Assembly: GCF_026151205.1 (NCBI RefSeq)
Contig: NC_087076.1
Span: forward strand, 7,726,902-7,790,901
DNA length: 64,000 nucleotides
Direction of reading: 5' to 3'
Source of the DNA: Bolinopsis microptera
Lineage: Eukaryota; Ctenophora; Tentaculata; Lobata; Bolinopsidae
The position numbers were made by a program, and so were the translations under genes. The notes beneath the pieces were generated by a model. That model was not told where the DNA came from. It did no database searches and was given only the letters and a program-made list of their open reading frames with translations. The stretch's first letter is position 1. Each line of letters starts with the position of its first letter. Below, piece by piece: positions 1 through 12,252 of this stretch.

Positions 1-404
1 CTCATTGTAATTGCGTAACCTGCAATAATTAAATATTCATAGTGGGCCTGACACAGTGACTCCATGATTGCTGCTACTGTCCGCGGGGTCTTTTAGGAAG
101 CTCAATTGCTAATATTATTGGAAATAATGTTAAATAATGTTAATTTGTAATTTATTGGAAATAATGTTAATAAAGTTTGACTGTAGTCACTATGGTGATG
201 TTTCATCATTTTGTTTTACAGATGACTCTTGATCGCTTGACAATTTTGTCGCAACACGCAAGCTTTTTTATAATGCAGTTTTGGACAGTTCATACTTTTG
301 GCCCTTTAATTAAAGTTTAAACTGCGACAGTGAAATCCCGGCAGTAGGCTGGGCTACACTTGTAAAATGATAATGACATAAAGATTAATAGAGTTAAACT
401 GTAC
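1..404. other. Non-coding, left window edge; CDIPT copy 1 exons 4-5 not found
   Basis: No supported coding sequence. By comparison with the complete copy at 9391-10913, exon 4 of the left CDIPT copy should lie about 240 bases past exon 3, near position 165. Neither that exon nor exon 5 is visible. Similarity to the right copy stops near 369. The missing exons may lie beyond the window or may be lost. Confidence 0.5.
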
Positions 405-1339
405 CTGCACACATCGAGAAGAGAACGGTTCTGTTTTGGTAGTAGTAATACAGTATCGGGTTAGAGGACAGGTCTATAGTCTTGTGTGAGGTGGCACCTG
501 AGGGGGGCGGTATAAAATAATAAATTTGGAAAAGTTAGTTCCCCACCACTGGCACTAGCTTCACAACGCGATATAACCATACATTTTTTAAATCTTCAAT
601 AAACTCTATAATGTATGTTTAATGTATATGTTTAACTTTAAGTTTGTATTAGTATACGTTCAAACAGTAGATATTCTTCGTTATTGTGAAATGATCCTCG
701 TTAAAAAGGGTGATCGAGAGAAACCATCTCTTTCAATTCAAGATCACAGTAAATTCTGCAATAACCTGAGTAGTGGGAAGCAGTGAGATGAAGCCAGTGC
801 GAAACTATGTCCAGGACTGCGTAACATTGGAAGAAAAAGAACCAATCTTTGTACAGAAGGCCCAGTGCCATAACCAGCCCTAATGTGCTACATCTGATAA
901 TAAATATTATGTTATTAACCAGCCAACCTGACACGTGATAATAGAAGTGTGATATTGAGTTAAGTGATTGGCCAAAAATTGATCGTTTCAATTTCTCATG
1001 GCAAACCTTTTTTTCTTATGCTTCCATAAAAACAACTTGGTATCTAAAAGCTCCCGCCAACCTAATGGTCCGGGAGTATCAGACAAACCTGTCGGTGAGC
1101 ATGTCTAACATTGCACCCAGTTTTGAAGTCTGGCCGAGCATTCTGGCGGCGTGACCGTCAACCGCGTCCAGCAGCTGACTCAACAGATAGCAGGTCATGG
1201 TCACATGGTACATTCCAGGATCTGTTATAAAGTAGAAAGCGACAAACATGAGCGCAACTCTGGCGTATCCGATGAGGTTCGGGACAAAAAGATAAACGTT
1301 GGGTTCCGTTGAAGCCATCTCCGTACTACTACTATCCAT
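405..1339 (-). CDS. CDIPT: Phosphatidylinositol synthase (CDP-DAG-inositol phosphatidyltransferase), left copy, 5' part only
   Basis: The enzyme joins CDP-diacylglycerol and myo-inositol to make phosphatidylinositol in the ER membrane. Three exons on the minus strand are supported by GT-AG sites and matching phases: 1339-1089, 893-766 and 497-405. Exon 1 encodes the N-terminal PNVYLFVPNLIGYAR segment and the CDP-alcohol phosphotransferase motif (DG-x2-AR-x8-G-x3-D-x3-D). The residue before DG is Val, where the right copy has Phe. Exon 2 carries SHWLHL and exon 3 SHKTIDLSSNP, both typical of the family. Exon 2 ends at a weak donor (GTTATT), whereas the right copy has GTAAGAT. The exons seen are open, but the last two are absent at the expected distance. 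This is either a truncated duplicate or a gene continuing off the window. Confidence 0.8.
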
Positions 1340-1393
1340 TATTTGAGGGATAAGCGGTTAGATAAGATGAGATTTGCTAAAACTTGAGAGATT

Positions 1394-1501
1394 TTAGTAC
1401 GAAAAGTCGTCGTCGTCGTTGAATAGTATGAAATAAGCAAGGATGGTACTGAACATAACAGTGTCAGCACCAATCAATAGCCAGAGAGCTCCTCGGGCGA
1501 T
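1394..1501 (-). CDS. Terminal exon of an unidentified membrane protein, left copy
   Basis: An acceptor (CTTTTCAG) is followed by a 36-codon open segment, IARGALWLLIGADTV..., containing one hydrophobic helix and ending in an acidic tail (NDDDDFSY) and a stop. It lies just upstream of CDIPT on the same strand and is preserved in the right copy at 10968-11075. I could not find the preceding exons or name the family. It could be the last exon of a neighbouring gene. Confidence 0.35.
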   Translation of the reverse strand: MARGALWLLIGADTVMFSTILAYFILFNDDDDFSY

Positions 1502-1506
1502 CTGAA

Positions 1507-4080
1507 AAGGAGAGGAACGTAAAACACTAAAACACTAAAATTAAAAAGTACAAGCAACGTTATGCACTTGAATACCGGCGAGAAAGCAACTGAGGAAAAA
1601 CTACTCTTGAAATATTATTATTCTATTGTATACGTTGCATTGTAGATCGTAAGTTAATTAATGAATTCATTGCGAACAATATAATTATACACTCCCTTGC
1701 AAAACACTCGACGTAAGAAGAACTTTCGAATGTTTCCTTTCCCAAACTTTCCAGCACAATACAACACTCAACACGTTAAACAAACGCTGGAGCATAATTA
1801 CGTATGTCAAAGAAACAAAACTCATTATTATCTCCGGTTACACATAACTATTTACTAAACACTGAACAACAAACAATGATCTATCTACGCACAATGCAGT
1901 GTGCAACGTTTACGTGTACATATTATTAGTTCCTTAGTGTAATCTGAGCGAGAAGGATTGGTGCCGCGGCCGCTAGGTTCAACCCTAAAAGTTGGTTGAG
2001 CAGTTTTTATTAGAAAAATAACTACCAGATTTACAATTTTTTTTCTTAAGAAGTGGGGTTGGTTCGACGCAAGGATTGATACCCAGGCAGCATGTGGCCC
2101 TTGTGGGCTATTTCCTCGTGATGACAAGACATTCGACAGAAAACGTACCACAACAACGGACCACAAATCTAAACACACAACTACAACAACCACGGAACAC
2201 GAACACACAAGCAAACTGGTATGTCCCTATAATAACAAGGAATGTGATCTAAGTGAGTGTATGTACTTATTGTTATGTATAGCTTAACTATTTAATACAA
2301 ATGCTGATAAAGGACCCCACTTTGAGTAGAGGCATCACGTTTATGTCATTGTCACCGCGTTTTGACAATATCACCTAGTTTTTTGTTCGTATTGTAAAGC
2401 AACGGATTGAGGGAGTGACAGCGCGTGGAATCAGTGGCGTGATTGTTAAGAGAATTCGGGGTTTCAGGACTTCAGTGTAATTGAATAATAATCAGTCATC
2501 AGTGTAATATTCTAGAAGACTTCCGGCTCGCTTGACAAACCTGACCAAATTTATGGTTCCACTTGCATTTTGCAGTGCCACTGTTGAATCATTCCGAGTC
2601 AGTCAGCAGCAATGTTTAACCTCCACTGAACTTATTGTGACCCGTGCAGAATCTGCACTTCTGACGGAGGAATGAAATACCCAATAAGATTTATTCCTCC
2701 TCTGAGGCGGGTTCTCCTTAAACGAATGATTGGCAGCGCTGACCCTAAGGGCTAACCTCCTTCTATAGTTCTATGAGACAAGGCATGGTCTCAGCCTGCT
2801 AGTGCCAAACAAAATTCCCGTTAGACTAAACGATTTTCTAAAAATTTAAAGCGAGCTGAAAGTTCCTTATCACTTATCCATAGTTCCATCCGTAATGGAA
2901 GTTGCAGTTGTTTTTCCAGACCATTATTACAACATCTGCAGGAGCTTAAAACCAGAAAATTTCCATATAATTATAAATGTCAATATTAGGAAACATGGAC
3001 CAAAACCACAAGACAGTTTCAGAAGATTAGCTTTACTAAACTAGAGGCGTGACCAATCCGATTCATTTTCAATTGATCGGCTTGGCCAGCAGATTACATT
3101 TTTTAGCCGATCGGCCAACTGTTACCAGGATGTAGCCAATTATGGCCGGAGTTGGCTACATCTTATTCTTTGTTACAGTAAGTAACAATCCTTTTTAGCG
3201 GATGTTTTTCGCTTCGGATTGGGATATCACGGAACAGTAATCGACTATTTGCAATATCTTTAGGAGCTCTTAAAACCAGAAAGTATAAGGATCCATAAAA
3301 TAACTAATAAATAAGGTAAAAAACTAAAAAATAGTATCAGAAAAGTGAAGATCAGTGAAGTTTAGTGACGGGTATATAATGAGATTTAGTGTCGTAATGA
3401 GATGTATCGTGACATGTTTAGGTTTGAGATAATGGCTGGGATATAAATTTAAGGTAAGAGTTTGAGTTTGAGTTTTTTAAAGTCACGTAGGTTTGGTGAG
3501 TGGGTTTAAGTAAGAATCACACTAACGACTAATCAACACAGATAAACAATAAATGCTGTTACATTTAAACTTATATTTATAAAACGTAGTAGGTACGCGT
3601 CATCAAATAAAGAATGTTGTGTAATGAAAGATAATAGTTGTGTATATTTAATCCTCGCTCTGAATAATAATTCAATTACAGTAAAAAATTTATATACCGG
3701 GCCTCTCCGTGACCGTCTACACCTGGGGTGTAGACGGTTATACCTCGAGGTTACACTTACAGTTTTATAAGACCCCAATAAAACAATCATAAACACTGAA
3801 GCTATGTTGAAGTGACAGGCTGAGAACCTCCAGTATGCTTCTCGGGGAAAACGGAAAATACAGAGTATATAGAACAAATTCTGATATAGAGGTTCACATG
3901 ATCCCAATCCCCAGTATCTGTAGCCTCTCAGATATAACCTTTCAAACGTCTCATAAGCTATTAAAGCTAATGAACTAATTCACTAATGAACTAAACGTTT
4001 GGGACAAATGACAAGTGATATGTGGTTACAACTTCGGCAGTAGTCAGCCTACTAGTATTATATAATATTTATAGGCTTGC
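1507..4080. other. Non-coding or unassigned
   Basis: The first 1.2 kb belongs to the segmental duplication. The rest has no ORF with recognisable protein features. Two short hairpins are visible: GATGTAGCCAA/TTGGCTACATC at 3129-3162, and CCGTCTACACC/GGTGTAGACGG near 3713-3738. Confidence 0.5.
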
Positions 4081-4083
4081 TAT

Positions 4084-4917
4084 ATGGTATTTTCAAAAAG
4101 ACGGGTAGATCTATCGTCTCTACAAGTAAGTATCGACAACTCTCCTATAGAACGCAAAACGGAGGCCAGGTTTTTAGGAGTTATCGTCGACGACAAACTA
4201 AAATGGGCCAGCCACATCCGAGCCGTCAAAACAAAAATGTCACGGTTTATAGGTATTATGTTCAAAATAAAACGCAAATTACCAATCAAAGCACGCTTAC
4301 AGATCTTCCAAAGTTTTGTACAATCTCACTTAAATTTCTGTTCACTAGTTTGGGGCTTTGCTGCAAAATCCCATATTGAATCACTGTTCACTAAACAAAA
4401 GCAGGGAATACGAGCAGTTATGCCGGGCTACGTGAATTACTATTACAAGGACGGTAAGCTTCCGGATCATACTAAAACTACGTTTAAAGAGTACGAAATA
4501 TTATCTGTACACGGGGTCATCATAAAAAATGCTCTGACTCTGATGCACAAGATAACTTACATGCCTGGCCTTCTGCCGTCGTCGATAAAAGACTTATTTC
4601 CTCCCGATATACCAAAGTATGGCACGTCTTATGACGACAATATCGACTGGCTAACAACTTTCTCTCAACCAGATCTACGCGCTAGTGTTCTGTATAAAGG
4701 TCCTATATTAGCTATTACCGAGCACAACATTAGTCGCATAACTTGCCCATCTAGCATTTTCTCAATAAGCATATATAAGAAATCAGCGAAGCGTGTAATG
4801 ATAGAACTACAAAGCTCAGGAAACGATGAAGAATGGCCACCTTTTCTGTTACATAATTTACCCGGGCTACGTAAATCGACAAGATCAGGCACACAACAAA
4901 TCAACTACCTAGAATAA
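4084..4917 (+). mobile_element. 5'-truncated non-LTR retrotransposon: C-terminal part of the reverse transcriptase
   Basis: The open segment is 277 codons long. It begins with MVFSKRR and the segment TEARFLGVIVDDKLKWASHI, which in LINE reverse transcriptases follows the catalytic YADD motif, and continues into the thumb region. The catalytic core, the endonuclease and the first ORF are missing, and an in-frame stop lies four codons before the Met. This is the usual 5'-truncated insertion. An AATAAA follows the stop at 4925-4930. The pattern resembles the CR1/Jockey-type RT C-terminus, but the clade is not established. It is a dead element and not a host gene. Confidence 0.8.
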
Positions 4918-4924
4918 ACTAAGG

Positions 4925-4930
4925 AATAAA
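4925..4930 (+). promoter_or_regulatory. Polyadenylation signal of the LINE remnant
   Basis: AATAAA lies eight bases after the reverse-transcriptase stop codon, followed by a second A-rich stretch. It fits the 3' end of the retrotransposed RNA. Confidence 0.45.
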
Positions 4931-6369
4931 TAAAACCAGACGGTTAGCACACTAGTCACTATCAACCATATGCCACTTTTTTCACTGCCCATTCACTGTC
5001 ATATTAATAGCATCATATAGATAGCGCTAGCAGGTGCTGATAAGACATGGGCTCAGTTATTCTTTTTTGTTTTAACCTCAAGTAGCTTATAAAACAGTGC
5101 GTGTGATCATCTGTCGTATCAAATCAATTTAATTGTCACTATATGTTAATAAATCATGATATACAAGTTTTAATTTTTAAAGTTTCTGTTTTTGTTTTTA
5201 ATGAATAGACGTAATCAACATTTTCAATTTTCATATTCACGCATATTAAATAAAATTATATTGTTATGTATTATATTATTTTGTAAACATTGGCCGGGTA
5301 TAAAAAACCGGTCCCCAAACAAACAATATACTTATAGCAGGACTAAGGAAATCAAAGCGCAGCAATATCCGTAATGCTGCTTAATAGTTATTACCGTGGG
5401 CAGTAGGCACCTCCGCAAGCATTAATGAATCAATTTCACTGCATACCATCACAGTTAATACACTGTCAATAATTGACCATGGCAACCACCGATGGGCTTT
5501 GCGATCGATAACATTATTAGGATATGGGATATGATACAACTTTACAAACTGCAAATATTTAAATAACATTGGCATTCAAATACGTCATATTTTGGATTAC
5601 ATGGGCACCCCAGGCTATAATGTTCATAAAGATTCGGCGGAATGACAGGCTGAGCGCCGCCCAGTAAATTTGGATACCTTAGATACAGGCATGATATGGT
5701 GAATAATGGATGTGCCGTGAGAAGGTGTGTGTGGGAAGTGTGATAAGATAATGGTAGAAATGAAAAAAGTAATGCCAATGGGCAATAGAGCTAGAATATA
5801 TGTAGAGATTAGGCTAAACTGTAAACTGTAATTTTGTTCTCATGATCCTTAAATAAAATGTTAAGACTAGATACGTTAGTGATTCCCTCCTCGCCTTCCC
5901 TTCTTCTTATAACGCTTCCTAGTGGTAGGGTATTTGCTACCAATAACATTAACAGGGTATTTGCACCCCTACCGAGAGAAAAATGGCGTCAAAACAACTA
6001 CAGAGGTTCAGAAATCGAAGATTTGTCCTTTGTGAACAGCAAATATGAAAGGTTAACCACGTATGGCGTAAAATAAAGGAGGAAATATTGAGAAACTCTC
6101 GACAGATCTTTTAGTCTTACCTGGGGACCAGTAACCCAGGTACCGCCTAGTAACAGATCTACTACTAAAATAATAATGCCCCAAACAACGAAACAGAACA
6201 CACCAGCTCTCACAACAGAAGCATGCAGTCCTTATAATTATATTCACAATATTAGGTCATACTGTCATAGTATGCCGTATGGTTGATTATTTGTGTGTAA
6301 CATGAGATCGGACAGAGTATTACTTGTTAAGTACCTGTAATATTAATTATTATATTTAATTTAATCACC

Positions 6370-7200
6370 TATTAAACCAAACTGGTGATATAATAGTCTA
6401 CGTGAAATCGTAAAATATCCTAAACTAATAATAATAGTAATATGTATTGACCTCTTCAATGTTCAAGCAAAGCAAAATGTGGAAAATTGTGAATATTTCA
6501 AATCGTAGGACTAATAGTAATAGGAGTTCATTATTTGAAAGATTTAAAGTGCACATCATACATGTAACTAATACCATACTGATACACCACTGGCACTACT
6601 CGAAGTTCAAATTTGCGATTCATCAGAATACGCTCACCTCTAATCACTAATGATATTTTATAAAAAGGAGGAGTCACTCGGTTTACCAGAAATTCCAAAG
6701 AATAAAAGTTTCATTGGTGTCGCAAAAGCAAAAGCGACACCAATGACATAATAATTTTTATTTTACTTTTCACTTTCAGTGGTCAGTGGTGAGTAGTAGT
6801 AGTACTAGTAGTAGTAGTACCAGGACTAGGAGACGTTTCATTTTCGAAGACCAATTTTCATGATCATTTATTTCATGATCATTATTATATATAGTTTTAC
6901 TGACTACTATAATAATAATGTAGTATTAGTATTATAAGTATAACGCCTATGATTTGAACCCTTAACGATGAAAGAAACACACTACAGCAAAGTGCACCCA
7001 ACGTAGACGCCAGCAGTTCTGCACTTGAGCGAGCAAAATTAAAGCATTGAGGAAATAAAGGATTATAAAAGGGAGCAAACCGTAAACAAAGGCAGCTGGG
7101 GGTCACTGCAATCAGAACACTATGCTCCACGCGACGTGGTCGGGCTCCAGGACCAATCACTGAACAGGGCTCAAATAACATATTATCTTAGTGACGCTAA
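6370..7200 (+). repeat. Dispersed repeat; empty-site paralogue of the 14.3-17.8 kb segment
   Basis: The stretch matches 14340-14494 followed directly by 17318-17830, for example 'aattccaaagaataaaagtt' against 'aattctaaggaaagaaagtt', and a shared block near 7060-7200 and 17690-17830. The 2.8 kb fold-back element present in the other copy is absent here. Confidence 0.7.
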
Positions 7201-8143
7201 TTAGGGGGGACACTGTACATTGTAAATTTATAATTATAACCCAGTCCACTCCTACTACATAATATAATAACACGCGCGCGCGTTGAGTTGCTTCACAACT
7301 CGTCGACACTCGACGAGTTGTACGGGTATCACCACGTTAACACTAATATAGTGTACATACTAGATCATAGATAGATTGAGATAGAAGCACAGGGAGCTGA
7401 GCTGTCATTACCTGGGGACCTCGTCCTCAGGCTATCGTGTTCATAAACAAACCGAATAGAGATTAGGCGGAATGATGCAGGCTGAGCGCGGCCCAGTGGC
7501 AGTATGAGTAAAGCTGTCAACATATTATTATTAATTTTTTATAACAAACTCAACTCTACATATTAAATATTGTAGCGCGATCATGCTGGGGGGGAACCAA
7601 CGGGCATTAATGGGCATTAATTGTTAATGGGCATTAATGGGCATTAATGGCAGTGGCAGTCTGTGCAAAATTTTAAAATACTGCCATTAATGCCCATAAT
7701 TTTTATTCGCTTTTGAAACTTTGCATCATGCTGGGTCGCGCCGCCCATCAATGATCGATCAAATGCAAAGCTTCTCGCCCCGCCTTCAGTTTCATTATTA
7801 AGTTAATATTAATAACTAGAATAATGTCAATCATCAATGATGATTAATCTCGAAGTTAAAGTGTAGTGATTTATATATTATTTAGCTTACCTGCTAAAGC
7901 CTGGGACCCCAGGCTTTTATGTTCATAAACATAATAGATTCGGCGGAATGACAGTGGACAGGCTGAGCGCCGCCCAGTATGCAGTAATTATTTAGCACGC
8001 TCGGAGGATTTTAAGCAATGACGCACTTTAGAGTTTAGCGTCGCGAAAGCTTCTGTTCGCCTAACTGTTAAGTTTAGTGTTCGTACTACTACTAGTATAA
8101 TATAATTTGCAATGCTGTGAACTTTTATACACTAATTATATCA

Positions 8144-8241
8144 TGTCATGAAGATGTAACTAGGTGAGACCGAGCTAATAGTGCGCGGGGGATCTAGTAA
8201 CGACTATTTGCTCGGTCTCACCTAGTTACATCTTCATGACA
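8144..8241. repeat. Perfect 32-bp inverted repeat with a 34-nt loop
   Basis: Arm 8144-8175 begins TGTCATGAAGATGTAACTAG and is the exact reverse complement of 8210-8241. The loop is GC-rich (GCGCGGGG). It may be a small fold-back transposon or a structured RNA. No coding sequence is associated. Confidence 0.85.
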
Positions 8242-9360
8242 CTTATAATACTGGCAACTGATCAAACTATGGAAATCTAATAAGCGATCAAGAAAACAAA
8301 CGCACTTTTAACAAATTCAATGTAAAACTATGGATATATTTAACAGGAGCATATCTATAATATTAATTCATGACAGCGAATATAATAATTATTATTATTA
8401 AGTAATTTTATCAAACTGCAAACTTTGATTAAAAGTATATAACTAACTCAAAGTTAAAAGGATACTCGCATTCAAATAGATATAATACATTGCTAGCATT
8501 GTTAAGCATGAAGATTCAATATTGCAGCTTTTCAACGAAAACTTTATTATTATTATGTCAAAAGTGGAAAAAAGTTAACAGTAGTTTCAATAATAGCAAT
8601 AGATTGATAAATTGTTTTGTTGGACTGTACACCTATGCTTTATACTTACAAACATGTTCTTTCATTCACACACATTAGATTTAGACAATATCAGAACTTT
8701 TTAACAACATCGCAAAAAAAACTTCGCTTGCACCGACTGAATTCAGGGACTTGGAAGAGAAAAAACAACAACAAATGCTCATATTGTCAAAAAACGATCT
8801 CGTATGCGTTGTTGCCACGGGAATAAAATGCAAATATTGGATTAATCCAAAAGTTGTTTTCATCCAGGGCAAGATACTTGAATCATGGGCTTCATCTGTA
8901 AAGATCTGAAAATCCGGAAAAAGACAAATTTCAAACAATTCCACTTCGGGATCATTAACATATTACGGAAGCAAGATTTTCTTAATTGTATGCTCCCCAC
9001 CATCTTGTGATAAAACTGTCACAATGGCAAAACTGAAAATATGTTGCTAAACAAAAATCTAATTTGAAAAAGAGAATGTAATTTTGTTCTTTTATTTAAC
9101 CTTGTACGAACTTAAAGTAATAATTGTTGCTGACGTCAGCAAGGACACCCTCACCCAGTCAGCAACAGTAATCTAAATGCCTAGATCCCCTACTCCTTTT
9201 GGCTGATTACCTAATATGTGAATCCCTAACCAAACTCTACACTTAATTTACAAGATTTTTATAGAACATCAAATGCTTCCTTGGCAAACATCCAGATTTT
9301 GGTAGATGAAAAGCTTCAAATAATTACAACAGTCAATCGCTCTTATCTACAGAGATAACG

Positions 9361-9366
9361 TTTATT
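9361..9366 (-). promoter_or_regulatory. CDIPT polyadenylation signal
   Basis: AATAAA on the minus strand, about 25 bases after the stop codon of the complete CDIPT copy. Confidence 0.6.
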
Positions 9367-9390
9367 AGAAAAAAGAGCACGTTGATTTTT

Positions 9391-10913
9391 CTATTGTTTT
9401 GCTCGAGTGTGTTCGTCCGTGTCAACAATAACGATGTTCTTTGCTGCAGCTAATAACTGTACCACTGATATTACGCTCTGAAATGAAAATAATAATAATA
9501 AATCGTAGTTTACTTTCTAAATTTTCCAACAATTTGAATAAAATTAAGGAAAAAAATGAGACGACCGTATGCATACTAGAATAATCAAACTATATGAGCA
9601 TAGTTACAGATCCATTCTCAAACCACGATGTGACATCTTCGGATAAACCATTTTTACATCCAGGAGGCAGAAAACGTTTTTTTAAAGTTTAATCACGTTC
9701 ATCAACAAAGCAAGACCTACCTTGAGACCATAACCGGTGCACAGCAGATAACTACTGATCTGAAGAAACCGTAACCTCCGAAATTGGGACCTTCACTAAA
9801 GTAAAGTAGGTAGAGGGCCGCGAAGAATAACTCGTTTCCTGGGAGAGAGAACAGTGTAAATAACTCAAGTAATTAATTTTTGCATCAATAACTCATGAGT
9901 TCCGGACTCTACCGAGGTGAGGTTTGTGGGCGCAAAAATTAGGCTTAGGGTTTGGATATGACATATTATGACAACGTTTCTAAATAGCTCACGCAGTAGT
10001 CCCGGACCTTTTTCTTCTAGGTTCCTCCAAGTTCAATAGATAAATAATGACATAAAGATTAATAGAGTTATACTGTACCTGCACACATTGAGAAGAGAAC
10101 GGTTCTGTTTTGGTAGTAGTAATACAGTATCGGGTTAGAGGACAGGTCTATAGTTTTGTGTGAGGTGGAACCTGAGGGGGGCGGTATAAAATAATAAATT
10201 TGGAAAGGTTAGTTCCCCCCACTAGCTTTTACTGTTTTACAACAAAGTTTAAGTTTGTAACATTATTCTCCGTAATTATGAGATAATCCTAGTTAAAGAA
10301 GATCCCTCTGTCAATTCAAGATCTTACCTGTGTAGTGAGAAGCAGTGAGATGAAGCCAGTGCGATGCAATGTCCAGGACTGCGTAACATTGGAAGAAAAA
10401 GAACCAATCTTTGTACAGAAGGCCCAGAGCCATAACCAGCCCTAATGTGCTACATCTGATAATAAATATTCTGTTATTAACCTGTCAACCTGACACGTGA
10501 TAATAGAAGTGTGATATTGAGTTAAGTGAATGGCCAAAAATTGATCGTTTCTCATGGCACATGTGTGGCAAACCTTTTTAAAGTCTACAAATTTCGATTC
10601 CAGAAAAACAACCTGGATTTAAAAGCTCCCGCCAACCTTGGTGCGGGGAATATAAATATCAGACAAACCTGTCGGTGAGCATGTCTAACATTGCACCCAG
10701 TTTTGAAGTCTGGCCGAGCATTCTGGCGGCGTGACCGTCAAACGCGTCCAGCAGCTGACTCAGCAGATAGCAAGTCACGGTCACATGATACATCTCGGCA
10801 TTTGTCATAAAGTAGAAAGCGACAAACATGAGCGCAACTCTGGCGTATCCGATGAGGTTCGGGACAAAAAGATAAACGTTGGGTTCCGTTGAAGCCATCT
10901 CCGTACTATCCAT
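9391..10913 (-). CDS. CDIPT: Phosphatidylinositol synthase, complete copy
   Basis: ER membrane enzyme making phosphatidylinositol from CDP-diacylglycerol and myo-inositol. Five minus-strand exons join in frame: 10913-10669, 10455-10328, 10171-10079, 9838-9721 and 9475-9391, giving 222 aa, close to the family's usual 210-220. Exon 1 has PNVYLFVPNLIGYAR and the full CDP-alcohol phosphotransferase motif DGHAAR...GAMLDMLTD. Exon 4 starts GNELFFAALYLLYFSEGP and exon 5 ends in a charged tail (ARAKQ-type), both typical of animal CDIPT. The intron 4 acceptor must be the second of two overlapping AGs (CAGAG), because the first would give an in-frame stop. Introns are short (about 150-240 bases). The upstream gene's stop is only 54 bases before this ATG. 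Confidence 0.93.
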
Positions 10914-10967
10914 TATTTGAGAGATAAGCGGTTAGATAAGATGGGATTTGCTAAAACTTGAGAGATT

Positions 10968-11075
10968 TTAGTACGAAAAGTCGTCGTCGTCGTTGAATAG
11001 TATGAAATAAGCAAGGATGGTACTGAACATAACAGTGTCAGCACCAATCAATAGCCAGAGAGCTCCTCGGGCGAT
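10968..11075 (-). CDS. Terminal exon of an unidentified membrane protein, right copy
   Basis: Same 36-codon segment as at 1394-1501: acceptor TTTTCAG, one hydrophobic helix (LWLLIGADTVMFSTILAYFI), acidic end, stop. Its conservation in frame in both copies supports coding. The stop-to-ATG distance to CDIPT is 54 bases, which would fit a tightly packed or co-transcribed gene pair. Upstream exons were not found. Confidence 0.35.
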   Translation of the reverse strand: MARGALWLLIGADTVMFSTILAYFILFNDDDDFSY

Positions 11076-11571
11076 CTGAAAAGGAGAAAAACGTAAAAAC
11101 ACTAAAAAGTACAAGCAACGTTCTACACTTGAATACTGGCGAGAAAGCAATCGAGGAAAAACTAAGATTACTCTTGACATATTAGTATTCTATTGTATAC
11201 GTTGCATTGTAGATCGTAAGTTAATTAATTAAGTCATTACGAACAATATGCACGCCCTATAATTGCACTCCCAAAATGTCTTAAAGCTCAACGTTAGAAG
11301 AACTATCTCTAAGTCGTATGTTGCCCTTCCTAAACATTCCAGTACAATTATACTTGACAAACGACACGTTAAACAAAAGCTGGAGTATAATTACAGATGT
11401 CAAAGAAATAGAGCTCCCTATTATCTCCGGTCACACTATTTAGTAAACACCGAACAACAAACAATGATCTACGCACAATGCAGTGTGCAACGTTTACGTG
11501 TACATATTATTAGTTCCTTAGTGTAATCTGAGGCGAGGGAGGATTGGTACCGCCAGGTTCAACCCCAAAAG

Positions 11572-12252
11572 TTGGTTTTTATTAGAAAAACAACTACCAG
11601 CAATTATTACACATTTTTCTTAAGAAGTGGGGTTGGTTCGACGCAAGGATTGATACCCAGGCAGCATGTGACCCTTGTGGGCCCATTTCCTCGTGATGAC
11701 AAGACATTCGACAGAAAACGTACCACAACAACGGACCACAAATCTAAACACACAACTACAACAACCACGGAACACGAACACACAAGCAAACTGGTATGTC
11801 CCTATAATAACAAGGAATGTGATCTAAGTGAGTGTATGTACTTTGCATACCTTAACTATTTATGCCCACCCGGATTCAACCGTTTCCGCGTGAAGCCGCA
11901 CCAATTAAAATTATCTCTCGAACAAGCAAATACACATGCACTGCACGAATTGGAATACAAAAAATGACGAGCAACTCAACAAAAGAATTGTATGTTGAGT
12001 AGAATTCACAATAGAGATGCAGACTTGAGCGACGAGCGTGTGTATCACCTGATATTCGACTTATCGAGCTTCAGAATGCTCGACGTCAGATTCATGAGAA
12101 CTCCTCGTAGCGTAGAGCTAACTATGTGCGCGGCTTTGCGCCGCGCAATACAAATGCTGATAAAGGACCCCACTTTGAGTAGAGATATCACGTTTATGTC
12201 ACCGCGAGCGACAGTCATGACAATATCACCTAGATTTTTGTTCGTATTGTAA
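11572..12252 (+). other. Two adjacent open segments specific to the right copy, coding status unknown
   Basis: An ORF at 11572-11967 has a Cys-containing part (LVCPYNNKECDLSECMYF), and a second ORF in a different frame at 11992-12252 starts MLSRIHNRDADLSDERVYHL. The stretch joining them is missing from the left duplicate. They are not recognised and show no splice signals that clearly link them. They may be a decayed gene or chance ORFs. Confidence 0.2.

Larger units (their letters stand above)
369..2767. repeat. Left copy of a tandem segmental duplication (CDIPT block)
   Basis: This block matches 10045-12629 in the same orientation with very high identity, including CDIPT exons 1-3, an upstream membrane-helix exon and long non-coding stretches. 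Small indels separate the copies. The largest is a stretch near 11841-12149 that is present only in the right copy. The breakpoints are judged by eye. Confidence 0.85.
4931..9360. other. Repeat-rich stretch without a supported gene
   Basis: It contains several members of a GC-richer dispersed repeat (5600-5670, 7410-7500, 7890-7980), GGGCATTAAT tandem units at 7601-7650, a perfect 32-bp inverted repeat at 8144-8241, and a segment (about 6370-7200) related to the flanks of the fold-back element at 14.5-17.3 kb. Short ORFs here show no conserved features. Confidence 0.55.

Noticed and set aside
1885-2214. Val/Cys-rich ORF on the minus strand, also at 11607-11789
   Set aside because: Low-complexity (ACAACC-type) sequence; it shifts composition between the duplicates and lacks splice support.
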